A DNA stretch of 26,241 nucleotides from contig DATFXR010000279.1 of the NCBI GenBank assembly GCA_035315685.1, positions 1 through 26,241 on the forward strand. Reading direction: 5' to 3'. This DNA comes from QHWK01 sp035315685 (GTDB lineage Bacteria > Acidobacteriota > Vicinamibacteria > Vicinamibacterales > CAVVIG01). Position numbers and translations under genes: made by a program. Position 1 is the stretch's first letter; each line of letters starts with the position of its first letter. Positions 1-7,970 of this stretch are shown in pieces. The notes under the pieces are model-generated. The model saw only the letters and a list, made by a program, of their open reading frames with translations, did not search any database and had not been told where the DNA came from.

Positions 1-687
1 CTTGAAGAACGTGTAGGCCATCGCGCCGCCGATGATCAGGCGATCGACCCGGCCGAGCATGTTCTGGATCACTTCAATCTTGTCCGACACCTTCGCGCCG
101 CCGAGGATCGTGACGAACGGCCGCTCTGGCGATTCGAGCGCATGGCCGAGGTAGTTCAGCTCCTGCTCCATCAGCAGGCCGGCGGCCGGCCGCGGCACGA
201 ACTTCGTGATGCCCTCGACCGACGCGTGCGCGCGATGCGCCGCGCCAAACGCATCGTCGACGTAGCGATCGGCCAGCGACGCGAGCTCACGCGCGAACGT
301 CGGATCGTTCTTTTCCTCTTCCGGATGGAAGCGGAGGTTCTCGAGCAGCACGATCTTCGTGCTGCCTTCGTGCGCCTGGGCGACGGCGGCGCGTGCTGCC
401 GCGCCGATGCAATCGGTGGCGAAGAGCACCGGACACCCGAGCAGATTGGCGAGCCGGTCGGCCACCGGCCGCAGGCTCATCTCGGGGTTCGGTTTTCCTT
501 TCGGACGCCCGAGATGGCTCGCCAGAATCACCGTCGCGCCCTGGTCGAGCGCGTAGCGAATCGTCGCCATCGACGCCCTGATCCGCGTGTCGTCGCCGAT
601 GACGCCGCCCTTGAGCGGGACGTTGAAATCGACGCGGACGAAGACCCGCTGGCCCGCCAGATCGAGATCGCGAATCGAGAGCTTCAT
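1..687 (-). CDS. pgk: Phosphoglycerate kinase, N-terminal part (cut by window edge)
   Basis: Glycolytic enzyme that transfers phosphate between 1,3-bisphosphoglycerate and ADP. The 229 visible residues begin MKLSIRDLDL and carry the family's N-domain substrate motifs: RVDFNVPLK near residues 18-26, the SHLGRPKG loop, the LLENLRFHPEE segment, and LGGAKVSDKI near the truncated end. The ATG at 687-685 fits the usual N-terminus; I see no clear Shine-Dalgarno. The rest, including the C-terminal nucleotide-binding domain, lies off the left edge. It sits 58 bases downstream of gapA on the same strand, the common gap-pgk order, so the two are probably co-transcribed. The reading frame is intact throughout the visible part. 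Confidence 0.96.
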   Translation of the reverse strand, partial: MKLSIRDLDLAGQRVFVRVDFNVPLKGGVIGDDTRIRASMATIRYALDQGATVILASHLGRPKGKPNPEMSLRPVADRLANLLGCPVLFATDCIGAAARAAVAQAHEGSTKIVLLENLRFHPEEEKNDPTFARELASLADRYVDDAFGAAHRAHASVEGITKFVPRPAAGLLMEQELNYLGHALESPERPFVTILGGAKVSDKIEVIQNMLGRVDRLIIGGAMAYTFFK

Positions 688-745
688 GGTCGGTCGAACG
701 GAGACGCTCGGCTAAAGCCTTCGCGCGACATGCTGAGCGCTCGCG

Positions 746-1753
746 CTACAACCCTCTGGCGACGAGCTTGCGCAGCAGGTCCACACAGCGGTTCGAGTAG
801 CCCCACTCGTTGTCGTACCACGACAGGACCTTGAGGAAGTCGCCTTCCATCACCTTCGTGTACGGCATGTCCACGATCGACGAGTACGGATTGCCCTTGA
901 AGTCGATCGACACGAGCTCCTCATCGGAGCAGGTGAGGATGCCTTTCAGCGGACCAGCGGCGGCAGCCTTGAACGCGCCGTTGACCTCTTCAGCGGTCAC
1001 GGGGCGGTTCATCACCGCGGCGAGATCGACGATCGACACGTTGGGCGTCGGCACTCGCATCGAGATGCCGTCGAGCTTGCCCTTCAGATCGGGCAGTACT
1101 TCGCCGACGGCGACCGCCGCGCCGGTGGTCGTCGGAATCATCGACAGCGCGGCGGCGCGGGCCCGGCGCAGGTCGCGGTGCGGCAGATCGAGAAGCTGCT
1201 GGTCGTTGGTGTACGAGTGGATCGTCGTCATCCACCCCTTCTTGATGCCGAACGACTGATGCAGCACCTTCGCGAGCGGCGCCAGGCAGTTGGTGGTGCA
1301 CGATGCGTTCGAGATGATGTGGTGCTTCGACGGATCGTAGGTGTCGTCGTTGACGCCGAGAACCATCGTCACGTCGGGTTTCTTGGCCGGTGCGGTGATG
1401 ACCACGCGCTTGGCGCCCGCGGTCAGGTGCTTCGCGGCGGCGTCGCGGTCGGTGAACAGCCCGGTCGACTCGAACACCACTTCGACGCCGAGGTCCTGCC
1501 ACGGCAGTTGTGCGGGATCCTTCACTGACAGCACCTTGAACTCGTCGCCGTCGACTGAAATCGCGTCCTGCTTCGCGGTGACTGCTGCGTGCAGATTGCC
1601 GAGGACCGAATCGTATTTGAGAAGATGCGCGAGCGTCTTGGCGCTGGTGAGATCGTTGACCGCGACGAAGTCGATCTGGTTGTCGCCGAGCGCAGCGCGC
1701 ATGATGTTGCGCCCGATGCGACCGAATCCGTTGATTCCTACCCTGACAGGCAT
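746..1753 (-). CDS. gapA: Type I glyceraldehyde-3-phosphate dehydrogenase
   Basis: NAD-dependent oxidation of glyceraldehyde-3-phosphate to 1,3-bisphosphoglycerate. At 335 aa it has the normal family length. The N-terminus MPVRVGINGFGRIGR is the Rossmann dinucleotide motif; SNASCTTNCLAPL places the catalytic cysteine at about residue 152, and the catalytic histidine is at about 179 in TTIHSYTNDQQ. The C-terminal WYDNEWGYSNR is also canonical. I prefer the ATG at 1753-1751 over a start 27 bases further upstream because GGAGG lies 6 bases before it (reverse strand) and the protein then starts at the conserved MPVRV. The gene feeds directly into pgk and is divergent from waaA, with only 47 bases between the two starts. 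Confidence 0.97.
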   Translation of the reverse strand: MPVRVGINGFGRIGRNIMRAALGDNQIDFVAVNDLTSAKTLAHLLKYDSVLGNLHAAVTAKQDAISVDGDEFKVLSVKDPAQLPWQDLGVEVVFESTGLFTDRDAAAKHLTAGAKRVVITAPAKKPDVTMVLGVNDDTYDPSKHHIISNASCTTNCLAPLAKVLHQSFGIKKGWMTTIHSYTNDQQLLDLPHRDLRRARAAALSMIPTTTGAAVAVGEVLPDLKGKLDGISMRVPTPNVSIVDLAAVMNRPVTAEEVNGAFKAAAAGPLKGILTCSDEELVSIDFKGNPYSSIVDMPYTKVMEGDFLKVLSWYDNEWGYSNRCVDLLRKLVARGL

Positions 1754-1800
1754 CGACACCCTCCAGGACAAACGTTTCATTCTACAATAAGCGCATTCCG
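1754..1800. promoter_or_regulatory. Divergent promoter gap between gapA and waaA
   Basis: Only 47 bases separate two divergent starts. A TACAAT hexamer (1783-1788, plus strand) could be the -10 for waaA, which would leave a very short leader. A TAGAAT hexamer read on the minus strand (1784-1779) could be the -10 for gapA. The two overlap by two bases. I see no convincing -35 for either, so this is a candidate only. The gapA Shine-Dalgarno (GGAGG on the minus strand) is also inside this gap. Confidence 0.35.
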
Positions 1801-3141
1801 ATGTATCTCCTCTACAGCGCGCTGACGCTCGTCGTCTTCATCGTCGTGTCGCCGTATTTTCTCTATCAGGCGGTGCGCTACAAGAAGTACATCGGCAGTC
1901 TCCGTCAGCGCCTCGGCTTCCTGCCGATCACGTTCAACGTCGATGCCGAGGAGTCGATCTGGATCCACGCGGTGTCGGTCGGCGAGGCGCTCACCGCGCG
2001 CGCGCTCGCGGCCGACTTGAAGACGCGCTACCCGCGTCTGCGGCTGTTCCTCTCGACCACGACGATCGGCGGACAGCAGGTGGCGCGGCGGAGCCTCTCG
2101 AACGTCGACGCGGTCTTCTACTTTCCGTTCGACTGGACGTTCATCGTCCGCCGCACGCTGCGGCTGGTCCGTCCGCGCCTGTTCATCATGATGGAGACCG
2201 AAATCTGGCCGAACCTGCTGCGCGAGTGCCGCAAGCAGGGCGTGAAGACGGTGATGATCAACGGCCGCATCTCGTCGCGATCGTATCCGCGCTACCGGCT
2301 GATCCGCTGCTTCTTCCGGCGCGTCCTCGCCGACGTCGATCGCTTCTGCATGCAGAGCGAGGAGTCGGCGCGGCGGATCGTGGAGCTGGGCGCCGCTCCG
2401 GGGCGCGTCACCGTCAGCGGCAGCCTCAAGTTCGACTCTCTCGAGCTGCCGTCGCCGGGCGGCCACGGCAAACCGCGCGAACGCGTGCTGCGGTTCTTCC
2501 GCCTCTCGCCCAGCCGCACCGTCGTCGTCGCGGGCAGCACGATGCGCGGTGAAGAGGCGGCGGTGCTGCGGGCGGTCGCGCGGATCAAGGCGACGATCCC
2601 CAGCGCGCTGGTGATCGTTGCGCCGCGCCAGCCCGAGCGCTTCACCGAAGTCGAGCGGATCGCGCGCGACGCCGGCATGGTGACGATGCGCCGCTCGGAG
2701 CTGCCGATCGACGCGGAGCCGCGCGCCGACGTCGTGGTGCTCGACACCATCGGCGAGCTCGCGCAGCTGTATCAGGTGGCGACCGCCGTGTTCGTCGGCG
2801 GCAGTCTCGCCGATCACGGCGGCCACAACATCCTCGAGCCGGCGATCTTCGGCAAGCCGATCGTCTTCGGCCCGCACATGCACAACTTCCGCGAGATCGC
2901 CGATGCGTTCGTCAGCAACGACGCGGCGATTCAGGTGCGAACCGAACCGGAGCTCGAGGAAGCGCTGCTGACGCTGGTCACCGATCCGGTCCGGCGCGCG
3001 CGGCTCGGCGCGGCAGCGCGTGCACTGGTCGAAGCCAACCGCGGCGCGAAGACGAAAACGCTCGAGGTAATCGCCGATCTGCTGCCGCCCGGCAACGGCC
3101 ACGGTCGTGCGGTGGTCAGGCCCTTTCGCCTGGTGCATTGA
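1801..3141 (+). CDS. waaA: 3-deoxy-D-manno-octulosonic acid (Kdo) transferase
   Basis: Transfers Kdo from CMP-Kdo to the lipid A precursor at the inner face of the cytoplasmic membrane (GT30 family). The 446-aa protein starts with one hydrophobic anchor (residues about 2-20, followed by YQAVRYKKY). WIHAVSVGE holds the expected catalytic glutamate at residue 62; MMETEIWPN (130-138), SGSLKFD (206-212), and VGGSLADHGGHNILEP near 332-347 are the family's donor-binding signatures. It is the first gene of the plus-strand LPS operon, and its TGA overlaps the next start. Whether it adds one, two or more Kdo residues cannot be read from the sequence. Confidence 0.95.
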   Translation: MYLLYSALTLVVFIVVSPYFLYQAVRYKKYIGSLRQRLGFLPITFNVDAEESIWIHAVSVGEALTARALAADLKTRYPRLRLFLSTTTIGGQQVARRSLSNVDAVFYFPFDWTFIVRRTLRLVRPRLFIMMETEIWPNLLRECRKQGVKTVMINGRISSRSYPRYRLIRCFFRRVLADVDRFCMQSEESARRIVELGAAPGRVTVSGSLKFDSLELPSPGGHGKPRERVLRFFRLSPSRTVVVAGSTMRGEEAAVLRAVARIKATIPSALVIVAPRQPERFTEVERIARDAGMVTMRRSELPIDAEPRADVVVLDTIGELAQLYQVATAVFVGGSLADHGGHNILEPAIFGKPIVFGPHMHNFREIADAFVSNDAAIQVRTEPELEEALLTLVTDPVRRARLGAAARALVEANRGAKTKTLEVIADLLPPGNGHGRAVVRPFRLVH

Positions 3142-4139
3142 TCGGGACATTGAGCACGCTGTATGGCGCGGCGGCCGCGTGGCGGCGAGCCTGGTACGCC
3201 CGCGGGCCCGCCCGTCAGCGACGGCTCGATCGGCCGGTGATCAGCGTCGGCAATCTGCGTGTCGGTGGAAGCGGCAAGACGCCGATCGTCGAGTACATCG
3301 CGCGCCTCCTCGTCTCCGCCGGCGAACGCCCCGCGATTCTCACGCGTGGCTACGCGCGACGCCACGCGCGTGACGGTGTCACGATCGTGTCCGACGGCTC
3401 GCGGATCATTGCCGACCTCGATTCGGCCGGCGACGAGCCGTTGATGCTCGCCCAGGGGCTGGCAGGTGTGCCGGTCCTGGTCGGCGCCGATCGGTTCTTG
3501 TCCGGGCGCCTCGCCGAGCGCCGCTTCGGCGCGACGGTGCATCTCCTCGACGACGGATTCCAGCATCTGCAGCTGGCGCGCGACACCGATTTGCTGCTGG
3601 TGTCCGAGGAGGATCTCGACGATCGGCCGCTGCCCGCCGGGCGCCTGCGCGAGCGGCTGAGCGCGGCCGGTGTCGCTGACGCGGCGCTGGTCACCGCCGG
3701 CTACGACTCCGCCGCTGGGCGCATCGCGCGTGCGTGCGGAATTGAGCGCGTCTTTCGCGTGTCGCGGGCGATCGGAGCGCCGCGGACGCTCACCGGCGCG
3801 CGGGACACGATCGTGGTGCCGCCGGCCTCGCGCGTGTTCGTCGTCGCCGGGATTGCGCGCCCGGATCGCTTCGTCGCCGACGTCGCAGCGGCCGGCTGGG
3901 AGATTTCCGGCGTGCTCGCGTTTCGCGATCACCATCACTATGACGCGCGCGATGTCGCGCGGATCGATACGGAGGCGCGCGCGAAAGGATCCGCGGTCGT
4001 GCTCACCACGGAGAAGGACGCCGTCCGGCTGGCCGCGTGTCGTCTCGGCGACCTGCCGATCGCGGCGGTACCGCTCGTCGTCGGGGTCGAGCCGGCCGAT
4101 GTGTTTCGGGACTGGCTGCTCGGGCGGATCCGCGCGTGA
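3138..4139 (+). CDS. lpxK: Tetraacyldisaccharide 4'-kinase
   Basis: Phosphorylates the 4' position of the lipid A disaccharide precursor, using ATP at the membrane. The 333-aa product has an N-terminal hydrophobic/amphipathic stretch, then VISVGNLRVGGSGKTP with the Walker A loop at residues 43-48, the conserved LLDDGFQH (137-143), and FRDHHHYDARD with histidines at 265-267, all typical of LpxK. The start is a TTG at 3138 that overlaps the waaA stop as TTGA. This gives the expected N-terminus and suggests translational coupling. A later start would shorten the membrane segment. LpxK normally acts before WaaA in the pathway, so gene order does not follow reaction order. Confidence 0.94.
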   Translation: MIGTLSTLYGAAAAWRRAWYARGPARQRRLDRPVISVGNLRVGGSGKTPIVEYIARLLVSAGERPAILTRGYARRHARDGVTIVSDGSRIIADLDSAGDEPLMLAQGLAGVPVLVGADRFLSGRLAERRFGATVHLLDDGFQHLQLARDTDLLLVSEEDLDDRPLPAGRLRERLSAAGVADAALVTAGYDSAAGRIARACGIERVFRVSRAIGAPRTLTGARDTIVVPPASRVFVVAGIARPDRFVADVAAAGWEISGVLAFRDHHHYDARDVARIDTEARAKGSAVVLTTEKDAVRLAACRLGDLPIAAVPLVVGVEPADVFRDWLLGRIRA

Positions 4140-5077
4140 GACACCGTCTCGAATACCTGGCCGTGCGAGCGGCGTTGTCCGCGGTTCGATTCATGCCGGG
4201 CCGGCTGGTGCGCGCGTGCGGTACGGCGCTCGGCGTCGCGTTCTATACCCTCGACGGCGGCCACCGTCGCATCGCGCACCGGAATCTTGCCACGGCATTT
4301 CCGGCGCGGCCCGCGCCCGAGCGCCGGCGGATCGCGCGCGCGACGTTCGGTCACTTCGGCCGCCTGCTGTTCGAGCTGCTTCGCTTCGCGACGCTCTCCC
4401 CGCCGCGCATACTCGCCAGCGTCGAAGTGGAAGGCGAAGAGCGGTTGCGCCTCGCCTACGCGCAGGGCAAGGGCGTGCTCTTCGTCACCGGCCACTTCGG
4501 GTACTGGGAGCTGCACGCGATGGCCCACCCGCTGGTGTCGGAACCGATCGGGGTGCTCGCGCGCGCGCTCGACAACCCGCATCTCAACCGGCTGCTCGAG
4601 GAGATCCGGCAGCGCACCGGCAACAAGGTGATCTATCGCCGCGAGACCATCCGGCGGGTGATGCGCACGCTGCAGGCGGGACACGGCGTCGCGGTGCTGA
4701 TCGATCAGCACATCGTGAGCCGCGACGCGATCTACGTGGACTTCTTCGAGCGGCCGGCCGCGACGACGTCGGCGGTTGCGGCGCTGGCGCTGCGCACGGG
4801 CGCGCCGGTCGTGCCGGTGTTCGCCTTGCCGATTGGCCGCGGCCGCTACCGGATCATCTACGAGCATCCGGTCGAGCCGCCGCGTGCCGACTCACCGGAC
4901 GCGGTGCGCGAGTACACGCAGCGCTGCACCGACGTGCTCGAGATGTACGTGCGCCGTCATCCCGAGCTCTGGCTGTGGATGCACAGACGCTGGCGCGACG
5001 AGGCCCAGACATCCGAGCATGTCGGCGGACTGTTTCCGTCTGCCGATCAGGAAGCCGTGCAGGTCGACGATCAGTAG
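4136..5077 (+). CDS. Lipid A biosynthesis lauroyl/myristoyl-type acyltransferase (LpxL/HtrB family)
   Basis: Membrane-associated enzyme expected to add a secondary acyl chain from acyl-ACP to Kdo-lipid A. The GTG at 4136 overlaps the lpxK stop as GTGA and gives a 313-aa product of normal family length; longer versions of this frame are out-of-frame readings of lpxK. The HX4E catalytic motif is visible as GHFGYWE (H120, E125), followed by the ARALDNPHLNRLL and VLIDQH segments and the C-terminal WLWMHRRW that marks the family. Only one such acyltransferase is present in the window, so I leave the symbol blank: LpxL, LpxM and their relatives cannot be separated by eye. The last 20 or so residues are not conserved. 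Confidence 0.9.
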   Translation: MRHRLEYLAVRAALSAVRFMPGRLVRACGTALGVAFYTLDGGHRRIAHRNLATAFPARPAPERRRIARATFGHFGRLLFELLRFATLSPPRILASVEVEGEERLRLAYAQGKGVLFVTGHFGYWELHAMAHPLVSEPIGVLARALDNPHLNRLLEEIRQRTGNKVIYRRETIRRVMRTLQAGHGVAVLIDQHIVSRDAIYVDFFERPAATTSAVAALALRTGAPVVPVFALPIGRGRYRIIYEHPVEPPRADSPDAVREYTQRCTDVLEMYVRRHPELWLWMHRRWRDEAQTSEHVGGLFPSADQEAVQVDDQ

Positions 5078-5142
5078 CCCCGGGCGATCTCCCGCGATCG
5101 TGGTACGCTCGGCGGTCGCAGTCACCACGACCGCAGGTCACG

Positions 5143-6165
5143 ATGCAACGTCTGGTCATCCTGGCGCCGAACTGGCTCGGCGACGCCGTCATGGCGCTGC
5201 CGGCCATCGCAGACGTCCGCCGCGCGCTGCCGGCGGCGCATCTCACGATCGCCGCGCGCGGGGCGGTCGCGCCGCTGTTTCAGCTCGTGCCCGAGGTCAA
5301 CGAGACGATCGTGCTCGGCGGCGGTGCGTCGCTGCGCCGCGTCGCCACCTGGGGATCGCTCGGCGCGGAGCTGAGCGGTTGCGGATTCGACGCGGCACTG
5401 CTGCTGCCGAACTCGATGCATGCGGCACTGGTCGCGTCCCGCGCCGGCATTCCCGAGCGCTGGGGCTACGGGAACGGTATTCGCCGCCGGTGGCTGACGC
5501 GATCGGTTCCGCGGACGCCTCGCGGTCACCAGACGGACTACTATCGCCGCCTCGTCGCGGCACTTGGATTTGCGAACGGTCCGCGTGAGCCGCGCATGAC
5601 CGTGCCCGAGAGCGCGCGATCGGCGGCCGATCGGCTGCTCGAGGACGCGGGATGGCAGCGAAGTGCGCCGCTCGTGGCGCTCGCGCCAGGCGCGGCCTAC
5701 GGCGGCGCGAAGCGATGGCCGCCCGACCGGTTCGCCGAGTTGGCAGCCGTGCTTGCCGGCGATGGTCTCGAGGCCGTCCTCGTCGGGAGCGCCGCTGACG
5801 CCGAAACAGCCGCCGACGTGCGGCGCGCATTCGAGCGTCGCGTCGGGAGCGTCGCGGCACTCCACGATCTCACCGGCCGCACCGACCTTCCGGCGCTCGC
5901 CGGCGCATTGACGCACTGCCGGGCCCTCATCACCAACGACTCAGGGGCGATGCACCTCGCCGCGGCCGCCGGCGTTCCCGTGACTGCCGTATTCGGACCC
6001 ACCAACGAAGATGCGACGCGGCCGATTGGCGACGCGCATCACGTGGTGTCGCATCAGGTCTGGTGCCGGCCGTGCATGCTCCGCGAGTGTCCGATCGACC
6101 ATCGCTGCATGCGCGGCGTCGCCGTCCCGGCCGTCGTGGACGCGGCTCGGCGAACGATGCGATGA
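5143..6165 (+). CDS. waaF: ADP-heptose:LPS heptosyltransferase II
   Basis: GT9-family enzyme that adds the second L-glycero-D-manno-heptose to the inner core in the cytoplasm. The 340-aa protein begins MQRLVILAPNWLGDAVMALP, with the conserved Asp at residue 14. ALAPGAAYGGAKRWP and TNDSGAMHLAAAAGVP are the nucleotide-sugar binding signatures. Its C-terminal cysteine cluster (WCRPCMLRECPIDHRCM) is typical of heptosyltransferase II and absent from the second GT9 protein in this window, which helps tell them apart. The frame stays open far upstream, but that part is a shadow of lpxK and the acyltransferase. The ATG at 5143 is the natural start, 65 bases after the acyltransferase. Confidence 0.92.
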   Translation: MQRLVILAPNWLGDAVMALPAIADVRRALPAAHLTIAARGAVAPLFQLVPEVNETIVLGGGASLRRVATWGSLGAELSGCGFDAALLLPNSMHAALVASRAGIPERWGYGNGIRRRWLTRSVPRTPRGHQTDYYRRLVAALGFANGPREPRMTVPESARSAADRLLEDAGWQRSAPLVALAPGAAYGGAKRWPPDRFAELAAVLAGDGLEAVLVGSAADAETAADVRRAFERRVGSVAALHDLTGRTDLPALAGALTHCRALITNDSGAMHLAAAAGVPVTAVFGPTNEDATRPIGDAHHVVSHQVWCRPCMLRECPIDHRCMRGVAVPAVVDAARRTMR

Positions 6166-6746
6166 CGATCGCCGCGCACACGAAGCGACCGGCCGTGTTT
6201 GTCGATCGCGACGGCACGCTCATCGAGGACGTCGGCTACCTCGCCTCGCTGACGCGAATCCCGCTGTTTCCGTGGACCATCGACGCGATTCGCGCGCTGA
6301 ATCGTGCCGGCTTGCCGGTCGTCGTGGTGACCAACCAGTCGGGCGTCGCCCGGCAATATTTTGCAGAGGCCTTCGTCCAGGAGACCCATCGCGCGATCGA
6401 CGCGCGGCTGGCTGCGGGCGGCGCGCGCGTTGACGCGTATTACTATTGTCCGCACCACCCCGACGGCAAGCTGCCGGAGTACGCGGTGGCGTGCGACTGC
6501 CGCAAGCCACGATCCGGTCTCATCGACCGCGCGGCACGCGATCTCACTCTCGATCCGTCGCGCTCGTTCGTGGTCGGCGACTCGTGGGGCGACGTCGGCC
6601 TGGCGCGCGCGGTCGGCGCCCGCGCGGTGCTGATCCGGACCGGCACCGGTGGGATGGCTGCGCAGCATCCGCGCTCCGGCCTGACCGCCGACGCGGTCGC
6701 CGATAATCTTGCCGCTGCGGCAAGCTGGATATTGATGCGATGCTGA
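6162..6746 (+). CDS. gmhB: D-glycero-beta-D-manno-heptose 1,7-bisphosphate 7-phosphatase
   Basis: HAD-superfamily phosphatase that removes the 7-phosphate in ADP-heptose synthesis. At 194 aa it matches the family. FVDRDGTL holds the nucleophile/acid Asp pair (D15, D17); TNQSGVAR is motif II, and VVGDSWGDVGLA is the Mg-binding motif IV. The structural zinc site is visible as C96-x-H98 and C111-x-C113 around YYCPHHP and ACDCRKP. The start overlaps the waaF stop as ATGA. The upstream in-frame extension is discarded because it is the alternative frame of waaF. Its neighbours supply the reactions on either side of it in the pathway. Confidence 0.94.
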   Translation: MTIAAHTKRPAVFVDRDGTLIEDVGYLASLTRIPLFPWTIDAIRALNRAGLPVVVVTNQSGVARQYFAEAFVQETHRAIDARLAAGGARVDAYYYCPHHPDGKLPEYAVACDCRKPRSGLIDRAARDLTLDPSRSFVVGDSWGDVGLARAVGARAVLIRTGTGGMAAQHPRSGLTADAVADNLAAAASWILMRC

Positions 6747-7849
6747 TCGCGCGTTCCGTCCACCCTTTGCCCGGCGAGGCCGAGCGCAAGGAACGTCTGG
6801 TCGCACTGGTGGAGGCATTCTCGAGCCGCCGCGTCGTGATCGTCGGCGACGTGATCGCCGACGAGTTCATCTACGGCGAAGTCGCGCGCGTGTCGCGCGA
6901 GGCGCCGGTGCTGATCCTGAAATACGACGCAACCGAGATGGTGGCCGGCGGCGCCGGCAACGCGGCGAACAACGTCGCGGCGCTTGGCGGCCGTGCCGCT
7001 CTGGTCGGGCTGGTCGGCGGCGACGCCGAAGGCCGGCGATTGCTCGCCAGCTTTCACGGCGGCGTGAGCCGCGCGCATGTCGTTCGCGCGCGCGGCTACC
7101 GGACGCCCGTGAAGACGCGGATCCTCGCCGGCGGCGTTCACGCGGCGCGGCAGCAGGTGGTGCGCATCGATCGTGAAGCTGGATGGCCGCTCGATCCGTC
7201 GATCAGCGTGGCGCTGGCACAAAAGATTGCGCCGGCGCTCGACGACTGCGATGCAGTGCTGTTGTCGGACTACGGCTCCGGGCTGATCACGCCGGCGCTC
7301 GCCGACAGGGTCCGCAGGATCGTCGCACGGCGTCCACGGCGGCGGCCGGTTCCAGTGCTGCTCGACTCGCGCTACCGGTTGGTGGATTACCGTGGCCTGA
7401 CGACCTGCACACCGAACGAGTCGGAAGTGGAGCAGGTGCTCGGCATTCAGATCGACGATGATCCCGGCGCGCTCGAGCGGGCTGGACGTCTCCTGCTGCG
7501 GCGAACCGGCATGCAAGCCGTGCTGATGACGCGCGGGAGCCGTGGTATGGCGCTGTTTCAGCCCAGGCAGCCGACCATCCAGATTCCGATCTTCGGATCC
7601 GATGAAGTGGCCGATGTCACCGGCGCCGGCGACACCGTGATTGCGACGTTCGGCCTCGCGCTCGCGGCGGGCGGATCGTTCTACGAGGCGGCGAGACTGG
7701 CGAACTACGCTGGCGGGCTGGTCGTGATGAAGCGCGGGACCGCCACGGTGTCCGCGAGTGAGCTCAGTGGCGCAGTCGCGAGCGATCACGACACGGCCAC
7801 TGAGAACTGGTCGCAGGAAGGACCACCGCAAGGAAGGCGCTCCAATTAA
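6740..7849 (+). CDS. hldA: D-glycero-beta-D-manno-heptose-7-phosphate kinase (HldE kinase half, RfaE1)
   Basis: PfkB-family sugar kinase that phosphorylates heptose-7-phosphate at C1. The 369-aa product has VIVGDVIADEFIYGEV near residues 33-48, the glycine-rich GGAGNAANNVAALGG (70-84), and VTGAGDTVIATF with the catalytic Asp at 298. It overlaps gmhB by 7 bases. The conserved domain ends near GTATVSASEL (about residue 342). The following 27 residues are polar and unlike the family, and the TAA stop lies inside a 7-bp-period AT-rich repeat. In E. coli this domain is fused to the adenylyltransferase encoded next; here the two are separate genes. The symbol follows the split-gene naming (hldA/rfaE1). 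Confidence 0.92.
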   Translation: MLIARSVHPLPGEAERKERLVALVEAFSSRRVVIVGDVIADEFIYGEVARVSREAPVLILKYDATEMVAGGAGNAANNVAALGGRAALVGLVGGDAEGRRLLASFHGGVSRAHVVRARGYRTPVKTRILAGGVHAARQQVVRIDREAGWPLDPSISVALAQKIAPALDDCDAVLLSDYGSGLITPALADRVRRIVARRPRRRPVPVLLDSRYRLVDYRGLTTCTPNESEVEQVLGIQIDDDPGALERAGRLLLRRTGMQAVLMTRGSRGMALFQPRQPTIQIPIFGSDEVADVTGAGDTVIATFGLALAAGGSFYEAARLANYAGGLVVMKRGTATVSASELSGAVASDHDTATENWSQEGPPQGRRSN

Positions 7850-7877
7850 GAATTTGGAGTTTGGAATTTGGAATTCG
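7844..7877. repeat. AT-rich 7-bp-period repeat (single arm) between the hldE halves
   Basis: Four consecutive 7-mers (AATTAAG, AATTTGG, AGTTTGG, AATTTGG) followed by AATTCG. The first unit supplies the TAA stop of the upstream kinase gene. The last 13 bases (7865-7877) recur exactly between the two tRNAs at 10142-10154, except that the base order around the unit junction is the same AATTTGGAATTCG. No mirrored arm is visible downstream, unlike the two other copies. Its base composition is sharply AT-rich compared with its surroundings. Confidence 0.8.
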
Positions 7878-7970
7878 TGAAGAACTTTCCTGACGACGTG
7901 CGTGCCAACACTCTGGTAGCGCGGCTCTTTAGCGCTGCTGCGAGGGAGGATCGGGGCTTGGGGGCGGTCT
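7878..7970. other. Short spacer between the two hldE halves
   Basis: About 93 bases between the AT-rich repeat and the adenylyltransferase start. The frame of the downstream gene is closed by a TAG at 7917-7919, so the two halves cannot be read through as one protein. A purine-rich GAGGGAGGA (7942-7950) lies too far from either GTG start to be an ordinary Shine-Dalgarno. I see no promoter motif. Confidence 0.5.

Noticed and set aside
723..746. Terminator between gapA and pgk (GCGCGA / TCGCGC hairpin)
   Set aside because: A 6-bp stem with a 12-base loop and no T-run, overlapping the gapA stop; pgk probably depends on read-through.
1777..3150. A 457-codon minus-strand frame opposite waaA
   Set aside because: waaA on the plus strand has all family motifs. 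The antisense product is a biased R/D/A sequence typical of high-GC shadows.
3670..5142. An in-frame N-terminal extension of waaF of 491 codons
   Set aside because: It translates lpxK and the acyltransferase in the wrong frame. WaaF has its conserved N-terminus at 5143.
7920..7970. An upstream extension of the adenylyltransferase joining it to the kinase
   Set aside because: A TAG at 7917-7919 closes the frame and no in-frame ATG, GTG or TTG lies between it and 7971.
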